The notes beneath the pieces are model-generated. The model was not told where the DNA came from. It ran no database searches and worked only from the letters and a program-made list of their open reading frames with translations. A DNA stretch of 13,144 nt from assembly GCA_012514255.1 (NCBI GenBank), contig JAAZAP010000368.1, positions 1-13,144 on the forward strand, read 5' to 3'. The stretch comes from Bacteroidales bacterium (GTDB lineage Bacteria > Bacteroidota > Bacteroidia > Bacteroidales > VadinHA17). The translations under genes were made by a program, and so were the position numbers. Of this stretch, positions 5,422-13,144 are shown piece after piece. Positions within the stretch are counted from its first letter, which is position 1. Every line of letters starts with the position of its first letter.

Positions 5422-7649
5422 TGAGAAAAGCTCTTGCTTTCATATTGCTTGCCCTGGGCGTTGTGTCAGTCACACGGTCGCAACCCTCTTTCCCGGATAA
5501 CGGTGAGCTGTACGTTGACACGGTTGTCCCGGTTGTCTATATAACCATTCACCCCGACACCCTGGCATGGATCTACGCCAATCCATACAGTGACAGGGAG
5601 TTCCATGCAGTGTTCGTGTTTGATAACGGGATGGTTCGCGATACAATTGAGCCGGTGGGGTTCAGGCTTAGGGGAAACACCTCGCGGGCTTCGATGAAAA
5701 AATCGTTCAAGGTCTCTTTCAATACCTTCACCCCGGGAGCAAAATACAGGGGAGTGGAGAAGATGAACCTGAACGGCGAGCATAATGATCCCTCAGTGAT
5801 GCGCGCCAAGATCATGTGGGATCTGCTCCGCAAATGGAACATACCTGCCCCCCGGACCAACCACGTCAGGTTTTACATTAACAATAACTACTACGGCCTT
5901 TATCTCAATGTTGAGCATATTGATGAAGAGTTCGCAAAATCAAGATTCGGGAACAATGACGGCAACCTCTTTAAATGCCTCTATCCTGCTGATCTTACAT
6001 ACAGGAGCGCTGACCCTGACAGCTACAGGATATGGGATGGAACCAGGTGGACATATGAGCTGAAAACCAACCTTGAGGAGAACGACTTCTCTGATCTGGC
6101 GGAGCTGATCAGCATAATGCACGGCACAGAGGATGAGAATCTGCTGTGTGAGCTTGACAGGGTATTCAATGTACAGGATTACCTGAAGGTGATGGCGGTA
6201 CAGATTTTATGCGGCGACTGGGACGGATACATCTACAACAGGAACAACTATTACCTGTATCACAACTCACTGACGGGCAGGTTTGAATATATCCCTTATG
6301 ATGTTGATAATACCTTCGGGATAGACTGGTTCAACGTTGACTGGTCCGAACGAAATATCTACGAGTGGCAACCGGGCGGCGATCAGGAAAGACCGCTGTA
6401 TGACCGCATAATGCACAATCCCGTGCTGAGGAAGCAGTTCAGCTTCTATGCCACCCGCCTTATTGACTCAACGCTGGATATGGATTCGCTGATACAGGCC
6501 ATAGGGGCAAGGAGGGAGATGATCTCTCCGTACGTTTCAGATGATCCGTATTACCCTCTTGATTATGGCTTCAGCCATAACGATTTTCTGGCTTCATTCT
6601 ATTCCGCGTTCGGCGCACATGTTAAATGGGGTATATTTCCTTTCCTGGAGGCAAGAAGAATCTCAATGTCGGAGCAGATAGAAGAGGGTACGCCTGATCC
6701 GGTGATAAAGTATTACAATCATGACAGAAGGTCAGGGGAGGCGCTGTTGATAAACTGTTTTGTTGAGGCAGCAGCGACCGTGGATGTTAAACTGATCTAT
6801 TCGGTGGCAGGAGATAACTCCTGCGAGGTGGCCATGGATAATGGAGGCAACGGATGGTTTAGCGTCACTCTTGATAACATCCCGGACGATACTCCGGTGA
6901 CGTACCAGGTGATGGCCTCAGGCAAAGCGGGAGAGCTGTCACTGCTTCCCTGCTCTCCCATCCTGATTGCACCATTAACGGATCAGACCCCCGAACTCTT
7001 TATCAATGAGTTTATGGCTGACAATGAGACAACCGTTGCTGATGAGCATGGTAATTACAGCGACTGGATAGAGCTTTACAACGGTGATGACGAACCTGTG
7101 GATCTGGGTAATCTTTGCCTGACAGACAATTTCAATGATCCACTGAAATGGAGGATGCCCTCTGTCATTCTTCCGGCCGGTGGCTTTACGGTCTTCTGGG
7201 CTGACGGTACGCCAGGGCTGGGAGAGAAACATGCACCATTCAAGCTTGACAGGGAGGGAGAGGAGATCGGTATATATACACTGAACAGGGTTGTGGTTGA
7301 CACCGTTTCCTTCGGCCCGCAGAGCGAAGATGTGAGCATGGGCAGGAAATCTGACGGTGCAGATCTGATCATCTTTATTCCCGTGGCAACCCCGGGCAGG
7401 ACCAACAGCTCCACTCCCGTAAATACAATTTCAGAGGAGCGGCCACTGATTCTCTATCCCAATCCTGTCAGCGGAGAAGCCATCAGGCTCAGCGAGGCAA
7501 CAGACTGCAGTGTGTTCAGTTCGTCGGGCGTGCTTATCTTCTCCGGCAGGGCTGTTACAGAAGTGGATGTCAGTTCATTCCCTGACGGAATGTATATCCT
7601 TGTGGCCGGTGACGGGCGGACTGTCAGGTTTGTGATAACAAGGCGCTAG
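5421..7649 (+). CDS. Secreted CotH-like kinase with lamin-tail and T9SS sorting domains
   Basis: A 742-residue exported protein. After a signal peptide (~1-20), a CotH kinase-fold domain spans ~30-415, with GFRLRGNTSR, KKSFKVSFN, KMNLNGEHNDPSVMRAK, YYGLYLNVEHID, CGDWDGYIYNRNNYYLYH (D266) and YIPYDVDNTFG (D294, D296). These aspartates and asparagines are the expected catalytic and metal-binding residues. CotH of Bacillus phosphorylates spore-coat proteins; the target here is unknown. Residues ~425-515 look like an Ig-type strand module. A lamin-tail domain follows (~525-660: LFINEFMADN, NYSDWIELYN, VDLGNLCLTDN). The tail ~675-742 is a type A T9SS C-terminal domain (ILYPNPVSG ending VRFVITRR), implying export through the type IX system and surface anchoring or release. 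The T9SS machinery is not in the window. ATG 5421 is preferred to GTG 5418 directly before it. Confidence 0.93.
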   Translation: MRKALAFILLALGVVSVTRSQPSFPDNGELYVDTVVPVVYITIHPDTLAWIYANPYSDREFHAVFVFDNGMVRDTIEPVGFRLRGNTSRASMKKSFKVSFNTFTPGAKYRGVEKMNLNGEHNDPSVMRAKIMWDLLRKWNIPAPRTNHVRFYINNNYYGLYLNVEHIDEEFAKSRFGNNDGNLFKCLYPADLTYRSADPDSYRIWDGTRWTYELKTNLEENDFSDLAELISIMHGTEDENLLCELDRVFNVQDYLKVMAVQILCGDWDGYIYNRNNYYLYHNSLTGRFEYIPYDVDNTFGIDWFNVDWSERNIYEWQPGGDQERPLYDRIMHNPVLRKQFSFYATRLIDSTLDMDSLIQAIGARREMISPYVSDDPYYPLDYGFSHNDFLASFYSAFGAHVKWGIFPFLEARRISMSEQIEEGTPDPVIKYYNHDRRSGEALLINCFVEAAATVDVKLIYSVAGDNSCEVAMDNGGNGWFSVTLDNIPDDTPVTYQVMASGKAGELSLLPCSPILIAPLTDQTPELFINEFMADNETTVADEHGNYSDWIELYNGDDEPVDLGNLCLTDNFNDPLKWRMPSVILPAGGFTVFWADGTPGLGEKHAPFKLDREGEEIGIYTLNRVVVDTVSFGPQSEDVSMGRKSDGADLIIFIPVATPGRTNSSTPVNTISEERPLILYPNPVSGEAIRLSEATDCSVFSSSGVLIFSGRAVTEVDVSSFPDGMYILVAGDGRTVRFVITRR

Positions 7650-7734
7650 TTTTTGGGGACAGCTTTTTATTTCGTTTTTATCCTTCCCTGTTTAAGGATT
7701 ATCAGGCCTTCAGACTTCCAGATCTTCCGACTAT

Positions 7735-9360
7735 CTAATCCATGTAGGGATACATGAAATCCGTCGCCGGCAGGAATGTCTCCTTGATGGTCCGTGGCGA
7801 GACCCATCTGACCAGGTTCAGCCTGCCGCCGGCCTTGTCATTGGTGCCTGACGCGCGTGCTCCGCCGAAGGGCTGCAGCCCCACCATGGCTCCCGTGGGC
7901 TTGTCATTGTAATAGAAATTGCCGGCTGCGAAGCGAAGTACCTGGCACGCTTTTACCAGTCCCTGACGGTCAGTGGAAAAGACTGCGCCGGTAAGCCCGT
8001 ACGGAGAGGTCTCATTGCACAGATGGAGAGTCTCCTCATACTTCTCATCCTCATAGATATAGATAGTCATTACCGGGCCAAAGATCTCCTCCTGCATTGT
8101 AACGAATTTAGGATTTTTGGTCAGGATGATTGTCGGTTCAATGAACCAGCCCCTGCTCTTGTCTCCTTTCCCGCCATATAGAATCTCGCACTCTGATGAT
8201 TCCCGGGCAAGGTTAATGTATCTCATGATATTGTCAAATGACTTCTCATCAATGACAGCATTCATAAAAGCGGAAAAATCATCCGGGTCACCTGTTTTCA
8301 GTTCTGACATCTGTTTGCCGAGGTGAGCGGAGATGTCAGGCCATAGTGAGCGGGGAATATATGCCCGCGATGAGGCAGAACATTTCTGGCCCTGGTATTC
8401 AAATGAACCCCTGACTATGGCCGTGGCAGCTGCCAGCGGATCACCCGAGGGATGAACAATGATGAAATCCTTGCCGCCGGTCTCGCCCACTATCCTTGGG
8501 TATGATTTATAATTCTCCAGGTTGTCTGCAGCCATCTTCCACAGTTCGTTGAACGTTGCGTTTGAGCCGGTGAAATGGATGCCGGCCAGATCAGGATGCT
8601 TCATCACCACCGGGCTGATCACCGATCCCTTCCCGGGCAGGAAGTTGACAACACCGGCAGGCAGTCCTGCCTCCATAAAGACCTTCATCAGTATCCAGCT
8701 TGAGAGAAGGGAGGTGGTTGCCGGTTTCCAGACAGTTGTGTTTCCCATCAGGGCCACTGACATGTTCAGGTTGGAGGCTATGGCCGTAAAATTGAAGGGG
8801 GTGATTGCGTAAACAAATCCCTCCAGCGGCCTGTATTCAACCCTGTTCAGCTGGTCTGCCTCCGAGCCGGGCTGCTCTTCATATATCTGTCCGGCAAAGT
8901 AGGAGTTGAACCGTAAGAAGTCAATGGTCTCACCGGCCGCCTCTATCTCGGCCTGCTGAACACTCTTGCTCTGCCCGAGCATGGTGGCAGCCACAATGGT
9001 GTGACGATACTTTTTTGACAACAGCTCTGCCACCTTGAGCATGAATGATGCCCGTTCAACCCATGACAGTGCCATCCAGCTCTCTTTGGCCTTCATGGCT
9101 GCCTCAATCGCCTCAGCTGCTTCCTTCTCTCCGGCCATATGATAGGTGGCCAGTACGTGTCCATGATTATGGGGCATTACTACCTTGCCGGTCTGACCTG
9201 TTTTGACAGGCTTGCTATTGATTATCAGGGGAATTTCAATTGTCTCTGAAGAAAGTCTCTTCAGCTCCTTTTCCAGCTCAATCCGCTCCGGAGTGCCCGG
9301 AGCATAGGATAACAAAGGCTCATTCTTGGGCCTGTGAAGCGAATAAATGGCATTGTTCAT
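7735..9360 (-). CDS. pruA: Delta-1-pyrroline-5-carboxylate dehydrogenase
   Basis: This NAD-dependent aldehyde dehydrogenase (ALDH4 type) oxidises glutamate-gamma-semialdehyde/P5C to glutamate, the second step of proline breakdown; arginine and ornithine catabolism also feed it. At 541 residues it has normal length for the single-function enzyme. Key residues are visible: N190 in TPFNF, E293 in VGETGGKDF, nucleophile C327 in YQGQKCSASSRAY, and EEIFGPVMTIYIYED (424-438), with GLQPFGGARASGTNDKAGG near the C-terminus contacting the substrate. The frame stays open for another 20 codons upstream (to 9420), but those residues (MFCLGFTLCILLHVEL) do not fit the family. MNNAIYSLHRP at 9360 does, so that ATG is chosen. 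No proline dehydrogenase (putA/prodh) is adjacent. Two antiporter genes lie upstream on the same strand, separated by 245 bases. Confidence 0.95.
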   Translation of the reverse strand: MNNAIYSLHRPKNEPLLSYAPGTPERIELEKELKRLSSETIEIPLIINSKPVKTGQTGKVVMPHNHGHVLATYHMAGEKEAAEAIEAAMKAKESWMALSWVERASFMLKVAELLSKKYRHTIVAATMLGQSKSVQQAEIEAAGETIDFLRFNSYFAGQIYEEQPGSEADQLNRVEYRPLEGFVYAITPFNFTAIASNLNMSVALMGNTTVWKPATTSLLSSWILMKVFMEAGLPAGVVNFLPGKGSVISPVVMKHPDLAGIHFTGSNATFNELWKMAADNLENYKSYPRIVGETGGKDFIIVHPSGDPLAAATAIVRGSFEYQGQKCSASSRAYIPRSLWPDISAHLGKQMSELKTGDPDDFSAFMNAVIDEKSFDNIMRYINLARESSECEILYGGKGDKSRGWFIEPTIILTKNPKFVTMQEEIFGPVMTIYIYEDEKYEETLHLCNETSPYGLTGAVFSTDRQGLVKACQVLRFAAGNFYYNDKPTGAMVGLQPFGGARASGTNDKAGGRLNLVRWVSPRTIKETFLPATDFMYPYMD

Positions 9361-9605
9361 ATCTTCATTATTTAGTTCAACATGCAATAAAATGCATAGC
9401 GTAAATCCAAGGCAAAACAATTTTAAAGTTCATTTAATCAAGCAACAATTGTCATTGTGAAATTGTTCCCACCGGGAAGGGTCAGTACTGTCATGATAAC
9501 CGGGGAAGTCCCCATATTCAGGGTCAGTTAATCTGAAAAGGAAACTCACCAGGTCACAGGTACACGGCGGTATATTTCAGGCCACTCCGGGCGTCCGGGC
9601 ACCTG
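9361..9605. other. Intergenic region between Kef-like gene and pruA
   Basis: These 245 bases hold no convincing gene. Visible items are a 7-bp inverted repeat AACAATT-N10-AATTGTT (9444-9467) with three ATTGT units inside or across it, a direct repeat GGGTCAGT about 45 bases apart (near 9480 and 9530), and a short GGGG-AAGT-CCCC hairpin (about 9502-9513). A 25-codon frame on the - strand starting at 9515 has no supporting signal. The region probably contains the pruA promoter, but no clean TAnnTTTG box is seen on the - strand. Confidence 0.4.
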
Positions 9606-11591
9606 TCAGTCGGGGCGGGGTTCAGAAAGGATATTGATAGCGAGGGCAATCATCTCCGGTTTTCCCAGGAGATAAGCAATATCATTTCCATTGATCACTG
9701 ACGACGGATCCGGATTGGCTGTTATCTTACCGTCATGATTAATTGCCACAATTGTAACGCCGGCGGTCTTGCGCATGGCAGTCTGGGCAATTGTCTTGCC
9801 GGCAAACACCGATTCTTCGCCCACCCTGACTGCTGCAATCTCAATGTCAGGGATATCCTTCAGGAGTGAGTATCCCCCCACTTTGCTCCTGTCCCTGAAA
9901 ATGCCGTAGTTGTCCTCCCTGGTACGGGCTATGGCACGTTCTATGTCCATTCGTGGTATGAGATACTTGCCGAGTATCCTTTCAAAGAAGTCAATAGCCG
10001 TTTCAAACTCCTCCGGGATGACCTGGCTGGCGCCGAGTTTATATAGCTCCTCGATGTCAGTCACATGCCTTGTCCGCACAATAATGTGAGCATGTTTGTT
10101 CATCTTCCTGATATGTTCCACGATTGAGAGTGCGGTGATCAGGTTGCCCACTGAGATAACCACCAGTTCGGCAGTATGCGCAAATGCCTCGCGCAGTACC
10201 GGTTCAAAGGTGGCATCGCCAAAAACGGTCATGTTTCCTTTCTCCATCTCCCTGCGTGCCAGATCAGGATCAAAAACGATTGACGTGAAGGGAAGCCCCA
10301 TTGTCTTTATCATTGAGGCGAGGTTGATAGCCCTGGAGTCTTTGCCAATCAGCAATGTATGATTGCTTATCTCCGGGATCTCAACCTGTTTTACGGGAAA
10401 GAGGCCATTAACGATTCCGGGTGGCAGGGGTAGCCTGAGTATCAGGTTGGCCAGCGGCCTGGAGATCTGTATCATCAGTGGCGAGAGTGCCATTGATGTG
10501 ACTGCCACTGCAAGAAAGAGCTGGTAATGCACGGGTGTTATTATCTCATGCATCAGTCCCAATCCGGCAAGAATAAAGGAAAATTCACCCACCTGGGCCA
10601 GGGAGAGACCAACCACCACGGTACCGAAGAATGTATGGCCGAGGGAAAAGGCCGTCAGCCCTGCAACGAAAGCCTTCAGTACTATTACCAGCAGCACGGT
10701 GCCAATCACCAGCCAGGGGTGATCGGCAACGAAACCAAGATCGAGAAGCATGCCTATGGAAACGAAGAAAAAGCTGGTGAAAACATCCTTGAACGGGATG
10801 AGGTTGCCAAATGCGCTGTGGCTGTACTCGGTATCAGATATCATCAGTCCGGCCAGGAAAGCCCCGAAAGCAAGCGACATACCCAGCTGGTGAGTAAGCA
10901 TAGCCACAGCCAGGCATATCAGCAACAGGCTCATCAGGAAGAGCTCCTGGCTCCTGGTCATTGCAATAAGATGCAGCAGCCAGGGCATCAGCCACTTCGT
11001 TCCCACCCAGATGAAAAGCATGATGCCTATGGTTTTCAACATCAGAAGAAGCAGATCATGGCCTACATCAGCAGTAGCACCTCCCAGCATGGGCGTGAAG
11101 AGCAGGAGTGGAATAAGTATTATGTCCTGAAAGATCAGTATCCCCACTATTGTTTTTCCGTAATGGGTGGTCAGCTCGGATCGTTCCTGCAGCAGCTTAA
11201 GGACCACGGCGGTACTGCTGAGGGCAGTGAGGAATCCCACAAAGACAGACTCGGTCCATTCGAAATGAAAGACCCTTGCTGTCAGCATGGTTATGGTTGC
11301 GGTCAGCAGCAGCTGCATAAAACCGCCGAGGAAAACAACCTTTCTGATGTTAAGGAGGTGATTGAGCGAAAACTCTAGGCCAATTGTAAACATCAGCAGG
11401 ATCACCCCTATCTCAGCCATTACCTCAACGTTTTCAGGTGAGCTGATGAGTTTCAGCAGATAGGGACCCGCTATGATTCCGGTGATCAGATATCCGATAA
11501 TTGCGGGGATCCTTATCCGGGTGAATATAAAATTCACAAAGGTGGAAAGGGCAAATATTATTACAATATCCTTAAGAACCCCCGGTTCCAT
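9606..11591 (-). CDS. CPA2-family (Kef-like) cation:proton antiporter with RCK domains
   Basis: This 661-residue inner-membrane protein exchanges K+ (or Na+) for protons, or works as a gated K+ efflux system like KefB/KefC. About 12 membrane segments fill residues 1-385. Conserved features include IPAIIGYLITGIIAGP (28-43), LLMFTIGLEF (65-74), SSTAVVLKLL (125-134), the FQD motif (154-156) and LAQVGEFSFILAG (331-343). A cytoplasmic RCK_N/TrkA_N-like domain (~408-530) keeps GDAT (458-461) but has GKDSRA (416-421) where the NAD-binding loop GxGxxG is expected, so nucleotide binding may be altered or lost. A TrkA_C domain (~575-655: YSLLKDIPDIEIAAVRVGEES) closes the protein. Ion specificity is not readable. 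The gene starts 52 bases after the NhaP2-like gene on the same strand and may be co-transcribed with it. No clear ribosome-binding site precedes the ATG. Confidence 0.92.
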   Translation of the reverse strand: MEPGVLKDIVIIFALSTFVNFIFTRIRIPAIIGYLITGIIAGPYLLKLISSPENVEVMAEIGVILLMFTIGLEFSLNHLLNIRKVVFLGGFMQLLLTATITMLTARVFHFEWTESVFVGFLTALSSTAVVLKLLQERSELTTHYGKTIVGILIFQDIILIPLLLFTPMLGGATADVGHDLLLLMLKTIGIMLFIWVGTKWLMPWLLHLIAMTRSQELFLMSLLLICLAVAMLTHQLGMSLAFGAFLAGLMISDTEYSHSAFGNLIPFKDVFTSFFFVSIGMLLDLGFVADHPWLVIGTVLLVIVLKAFVAGLTAFSLGHTFFGTVVVGLSLAQVGEFSFILAGLGLMHEIITPVHYQLFLAVAVTSMALSPLMIQISRPLANLILRLPLPPGIVNGLFPVKQVEIPEISNHTLLIGKDSRAINLASMIKTMGLPFTSIVFDPDLARREMEKGNMTVFGDATFEPVLREAFAHTAELVVISVGNLITALSIVEHIRKMNKHAHIIVRTRHVTDIEELYKLGASQVIPEEFETAIDFFERILGKYLIPRMDIERAIARTREDNYGIFRDRSKVGGYSLLKDIPDIEIAAVRVGEESVFAGKTIAQTAMRKTAGVTIVAINHDGKITANPDPSSVINGNDIAYLLGKPEMIALAINILSEPRPD

Positions 11592-11631
11592 TTCACAGGT
11601 CAGATTGGTGCATTAAAGATAGGAAAAGATG

Positions 11632-11643
11632 AACAACGTTGTT
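11632..11643. repeat. 12-bp perfect palindrome between the antiporter genes
   Basis: AACAACGTTGTT equals its own reverse complement and directly abuts the stop codon of the NhaP2-like gene, 40 bases before the Kef-like ATG. It has no T tract and no loop, so it is not an intrinsic terminator. It could be a protein-binding site or chance. Confidence 0.3.
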
Positions 11644-13140
11644 TCACGAAGGTTTTGATGCGTCACTGCATACGGGGTTGTCAGAGAGGAGGCATTCGGT
11701 TACCGCTTCAAGGATGTTCTTGTTCCCGGCGAGAACAATGAGCTTGTCTTCCGGTTGAATGACCGTCATTCCGTCAGGGATAACGTACTGGTTTTCCCTC
11801 TTTATCAAGGCTATACGTGCGTTCTGCGGGAAGCCCAGATCAATTATCTTCATTCCCGCTACAACGCTGTCCGGAGCAATTGTAAATTCAGCCAATTCGG
11901 AACTGATAGGTTCTGACAGCAGTATGTCTGCAGCGGTGACATTCTTTACCCGGGCGGGCAGCGAAACGTGCAGCCATTTTGCCACCAGCGGGATTGACGT
12001 TCCCTGCAGCAATACGGATGTCAGGGATATGAAGAAAACGATATTGAATATCATCTCGGCCTGCTCCAGCCCTGCCATGAGCGGAAATGTGGCAAAGACT
12101 ATTGGCACGGCACCACGCAGCCCTACCCATGAAACAAATAATTTCGTCCTGGTCTTCAGCCTGAATGGAGCAAGGGTGAGGAAAACACTCAACGGGCGCG
12201 CAACAAAGATCAGGAAGCCGGAGATCAGCAGTCCGATGCCTATGACCGGTACTATATGGCTGGGGAAGACCAGCAGTCCCAGCACCACGAACAGGATGAT
12301 CTGCATCAGCCATGCCAGCCCGTCAAACATCTTCATGATTGTCCTCTTGTGCAGAAGATCCTGGTTTCCCAGGTAGAGGGCTGACACATAGACTGCCAGG
12401 AAGCCGTTGCCGCCCACGGCAGTGGTTGCCGAGTATGTCAGCAGCATAAGCGTGATGGAGAGTACCGGGTATAATCCTTCATAATCAAGCTTTATGTGGT
12501 TGATGACATATTTGCTGCCCAGACCGAAGAGGAAGCCGAGAGCGCCGCCCAGCAACAACTGGGAGAAAAACATCGGCAGAACGGACCAGAAAGACTGCTG
12601 TCCGTTCTGTACCAGGCCAATGAAAACAATGGTGAGAATGTAGGCCATAGGATCATTGCTGCCGCTCTCAAACTCCAGGGTAGGGCGGATGTTCCCTTTC
12701 AGAGCCAGGCTCTTTGATCTCAGTATGGAAAAAACAGCAGCCGCATCGGTTGAGGAGACAATAGCCCCCAGGAGCAGACCCTCGTAGATAGAAAAATCAG
12801 TCACCCACCATACAAAGAGACCCAGGGCAACGGTTGTGAGCAAAACACCAAACACGGAGAGGGTAATTCCCTGCCACAGGATGGGCCTGACAGAATGCCA
12901 GTCGGTCTCAAAACCACCCGAGAACAAAATAAAATTGAGAGCAACTATTCCGATGAACTGTGCAATGCCAGGGTCATCGAAGGGTATTTTCCCAATCCCT
13001 TCTGAACCGGCAAGCATACCTATTGCCAGGAAGAAGATCAGCGTGGGGACACCAATACGGAACGATGTTTTGCCGGCCAGCACACTTATGAACACAAGTA
13101 CTGCACCAATGAGAAGTATATTTTCTGTTGTGATAGTCAC
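11644..13140 (-). CDS. nhaP2: CPA1-family K+/H+ antiporter, NhaP2-like
   Basis: An inner-membrane antiporter of ~498 residues that expels K+ (or Na+) in exchange for protons. Its layout closely follows E. coli NhaP2/CvrA as I recall it: IGVPTLIFFLAIGMLAG (29-45), GAIVSSTDAAAVFSILR (125-141), the ion-binding LEFESGSNDP (155-164, N162-D163), FDGLAWLMQIILFVVLGLLV (272-291) and WVGLRGAVPIVFATFP (338-353). A single RCK_C/TrkA_C domain follows (~416-482). E. coli NhaP2 is 578 residues and carries an extra CorC/HlyC-type C-terminal domain that is absent here. The start at 13140 is a GTG, and the frame remains open to the window edge 4 bases away, so a few N-terminal codons and the true ATG may lie outside. 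It is upstream of the Kef-like gene, 52 bases apart on the same strand. Confidence 0.93.
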   Translation of the reverse strand: MTITTENILLIGAVLVFISVLAGKTSFRIGVPTLIFFLAIGMLAGSEGIGKIPFDDPGIAQFIGIVALNFILFSGGFETDWHSVRPILWQGITLSVFGVLLTTVALGLFVWWVTDFSIYEGLLLGAIVSSTDAAAVFSILRSKSLALKGNIRPTLEFESGSNDPMAYILTIVFIGLVQNGQQSFWSVLPMFFSQLLLGGALGFLFGLGSKYVINHIKLDYEGLYPVLSITLMLLTYSATTAVGGNGFLAVYVSALYLGNQDLLHKRTIMKMFDGLAWLMQIILFVVLGLLVFPSHIVPVIGIGLLISGFLIFVARPLSVFLTLAPFRLKTRTKLFVSWVGLRGAVPIVFATFPLMAGLEQAEMIFNIVFFISLTSVLLQGTSIPLVAKWLHVSLPARVKNVTAADILLSEPISSELAEFTIAPDSVVAGMKIIDLGFPQNARIALIKRENQYVIPDGMTVIQPEDKLIVLAGNKNILEAVTECLLSDNPVCSDASKPS

Positions 13141-13144
13141 CAGC

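Noticed and set aside
7680..7699. ATCCTT/AAGGAT hairpin between the convergent cotH-like and pruA genes
   Set aside because: It has only six AT-rich base pairs and no T tract after the stem on either strand, so it does not qualify as an intrinsic terminator.
9361..9420. Longer pruA start giving 20 extra N-terminal residues
   Set aside because: The extra residues are hydrophobic and unlike the family, whereas MNNAIYSLHRP at 9360 fits a normal P5C dehydrogenase N-terminus.
9438..9515. 25-codon - strand frame (MGTSPVIMTVL start) upstream of pruA
   Set aside because: It has no ribosome-binding site or codon pattern, and a frame this short is expected by chance.
10527..11378. 283-codon open frame on the + strand antisense to the Kef-like gene
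   Set aside because: The sequence is very rich in His, Gln, Lys and Glu with no domain, as expected from the reverse strand of membrane-segment codons. It is a shadow of the antiporter gene.
11759..12376. 205-codon open frame on the + strand inside the NhaP2-like gene
   Set aside because: It has no recognisable protein features, lies fully antisense to a strong antiporter gene, and has no promoter or ribosome-binding site.

Overview
The window reads as a chromosomal stretch of a Bacteroidota bacterium, probably a free-living or environmental member of the Bacteroidales or a related order. The evidence is a CotH-like protein with a type IX secretion (T9SS) C-terminal domain carrying a YPNP motif, a SiaC/DUF1987 protein, a small ribbon-helix-helix protein of a kind common in this phylum, Bacteroidota-type promoter boxes (TAnnTTTG) and weak or absent Shine-Dalgarno sequences. 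No integrase, transposase, phage or CRISPR signature is visible.

Left part (1-2260, mostly + strand): class II fructose-bisphosphate aldolase with a strong intrinsic terminator; a small ribbon-helix-helix protein without an ATG start; an orphan SiaC-family phosphoprotein; tRNA-Gln(UUG) with its own promoter box and terminator; then a non-coding block built of inverted repeats that looks like a dispersed intergenic element.

Middle (2260-5364): on the - strand a secreted family 16 glycoside hydrolase is followed by the remnant of a serine hydrolase (beta-lactamase fold) and by a lipoprotein resembling an isolated FTP/PepSY protease propeptide. Diverging from the glycosidase is a DUF302 gene with a promoter-overlapping dyad. 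It overlaps tail-to-tail with a GNAT acetyltransferase gene.

Right part (5404-13144): a large secreted CotH-kinase/lamin-tail/T9SS protein, preceded by a five-codon open frame whose stop overlaps its ATG. Then three - strand genes, in transcription order: a CPA1 K+/H+ antiporter (NhaP2-like), a CPA2 (Kef-like) antiporter with RCK domains, and P5C dehydrogenase (PruA). The two antiporters lie 52 bases apart and may be one operon for K+/pH homeostasis; PruA is 245 bases further on and may have its own promoter.

Most of the window is ordinary core metabolism and envelope or ion homeostasis. I see no coherent new multi-gene system. The points most worth a second look are the Kef-like protein with a degenerate nucleotide-binding loop, the orphan SiaC with a conserved phospho-acceptor threonine, the stand-alone propeptide lipoprotein beside a decayed hydrolase, the GH16 insertion next to the active site, the mini-ORF coupled to cotH, and the DUF302 operator-like dyad.
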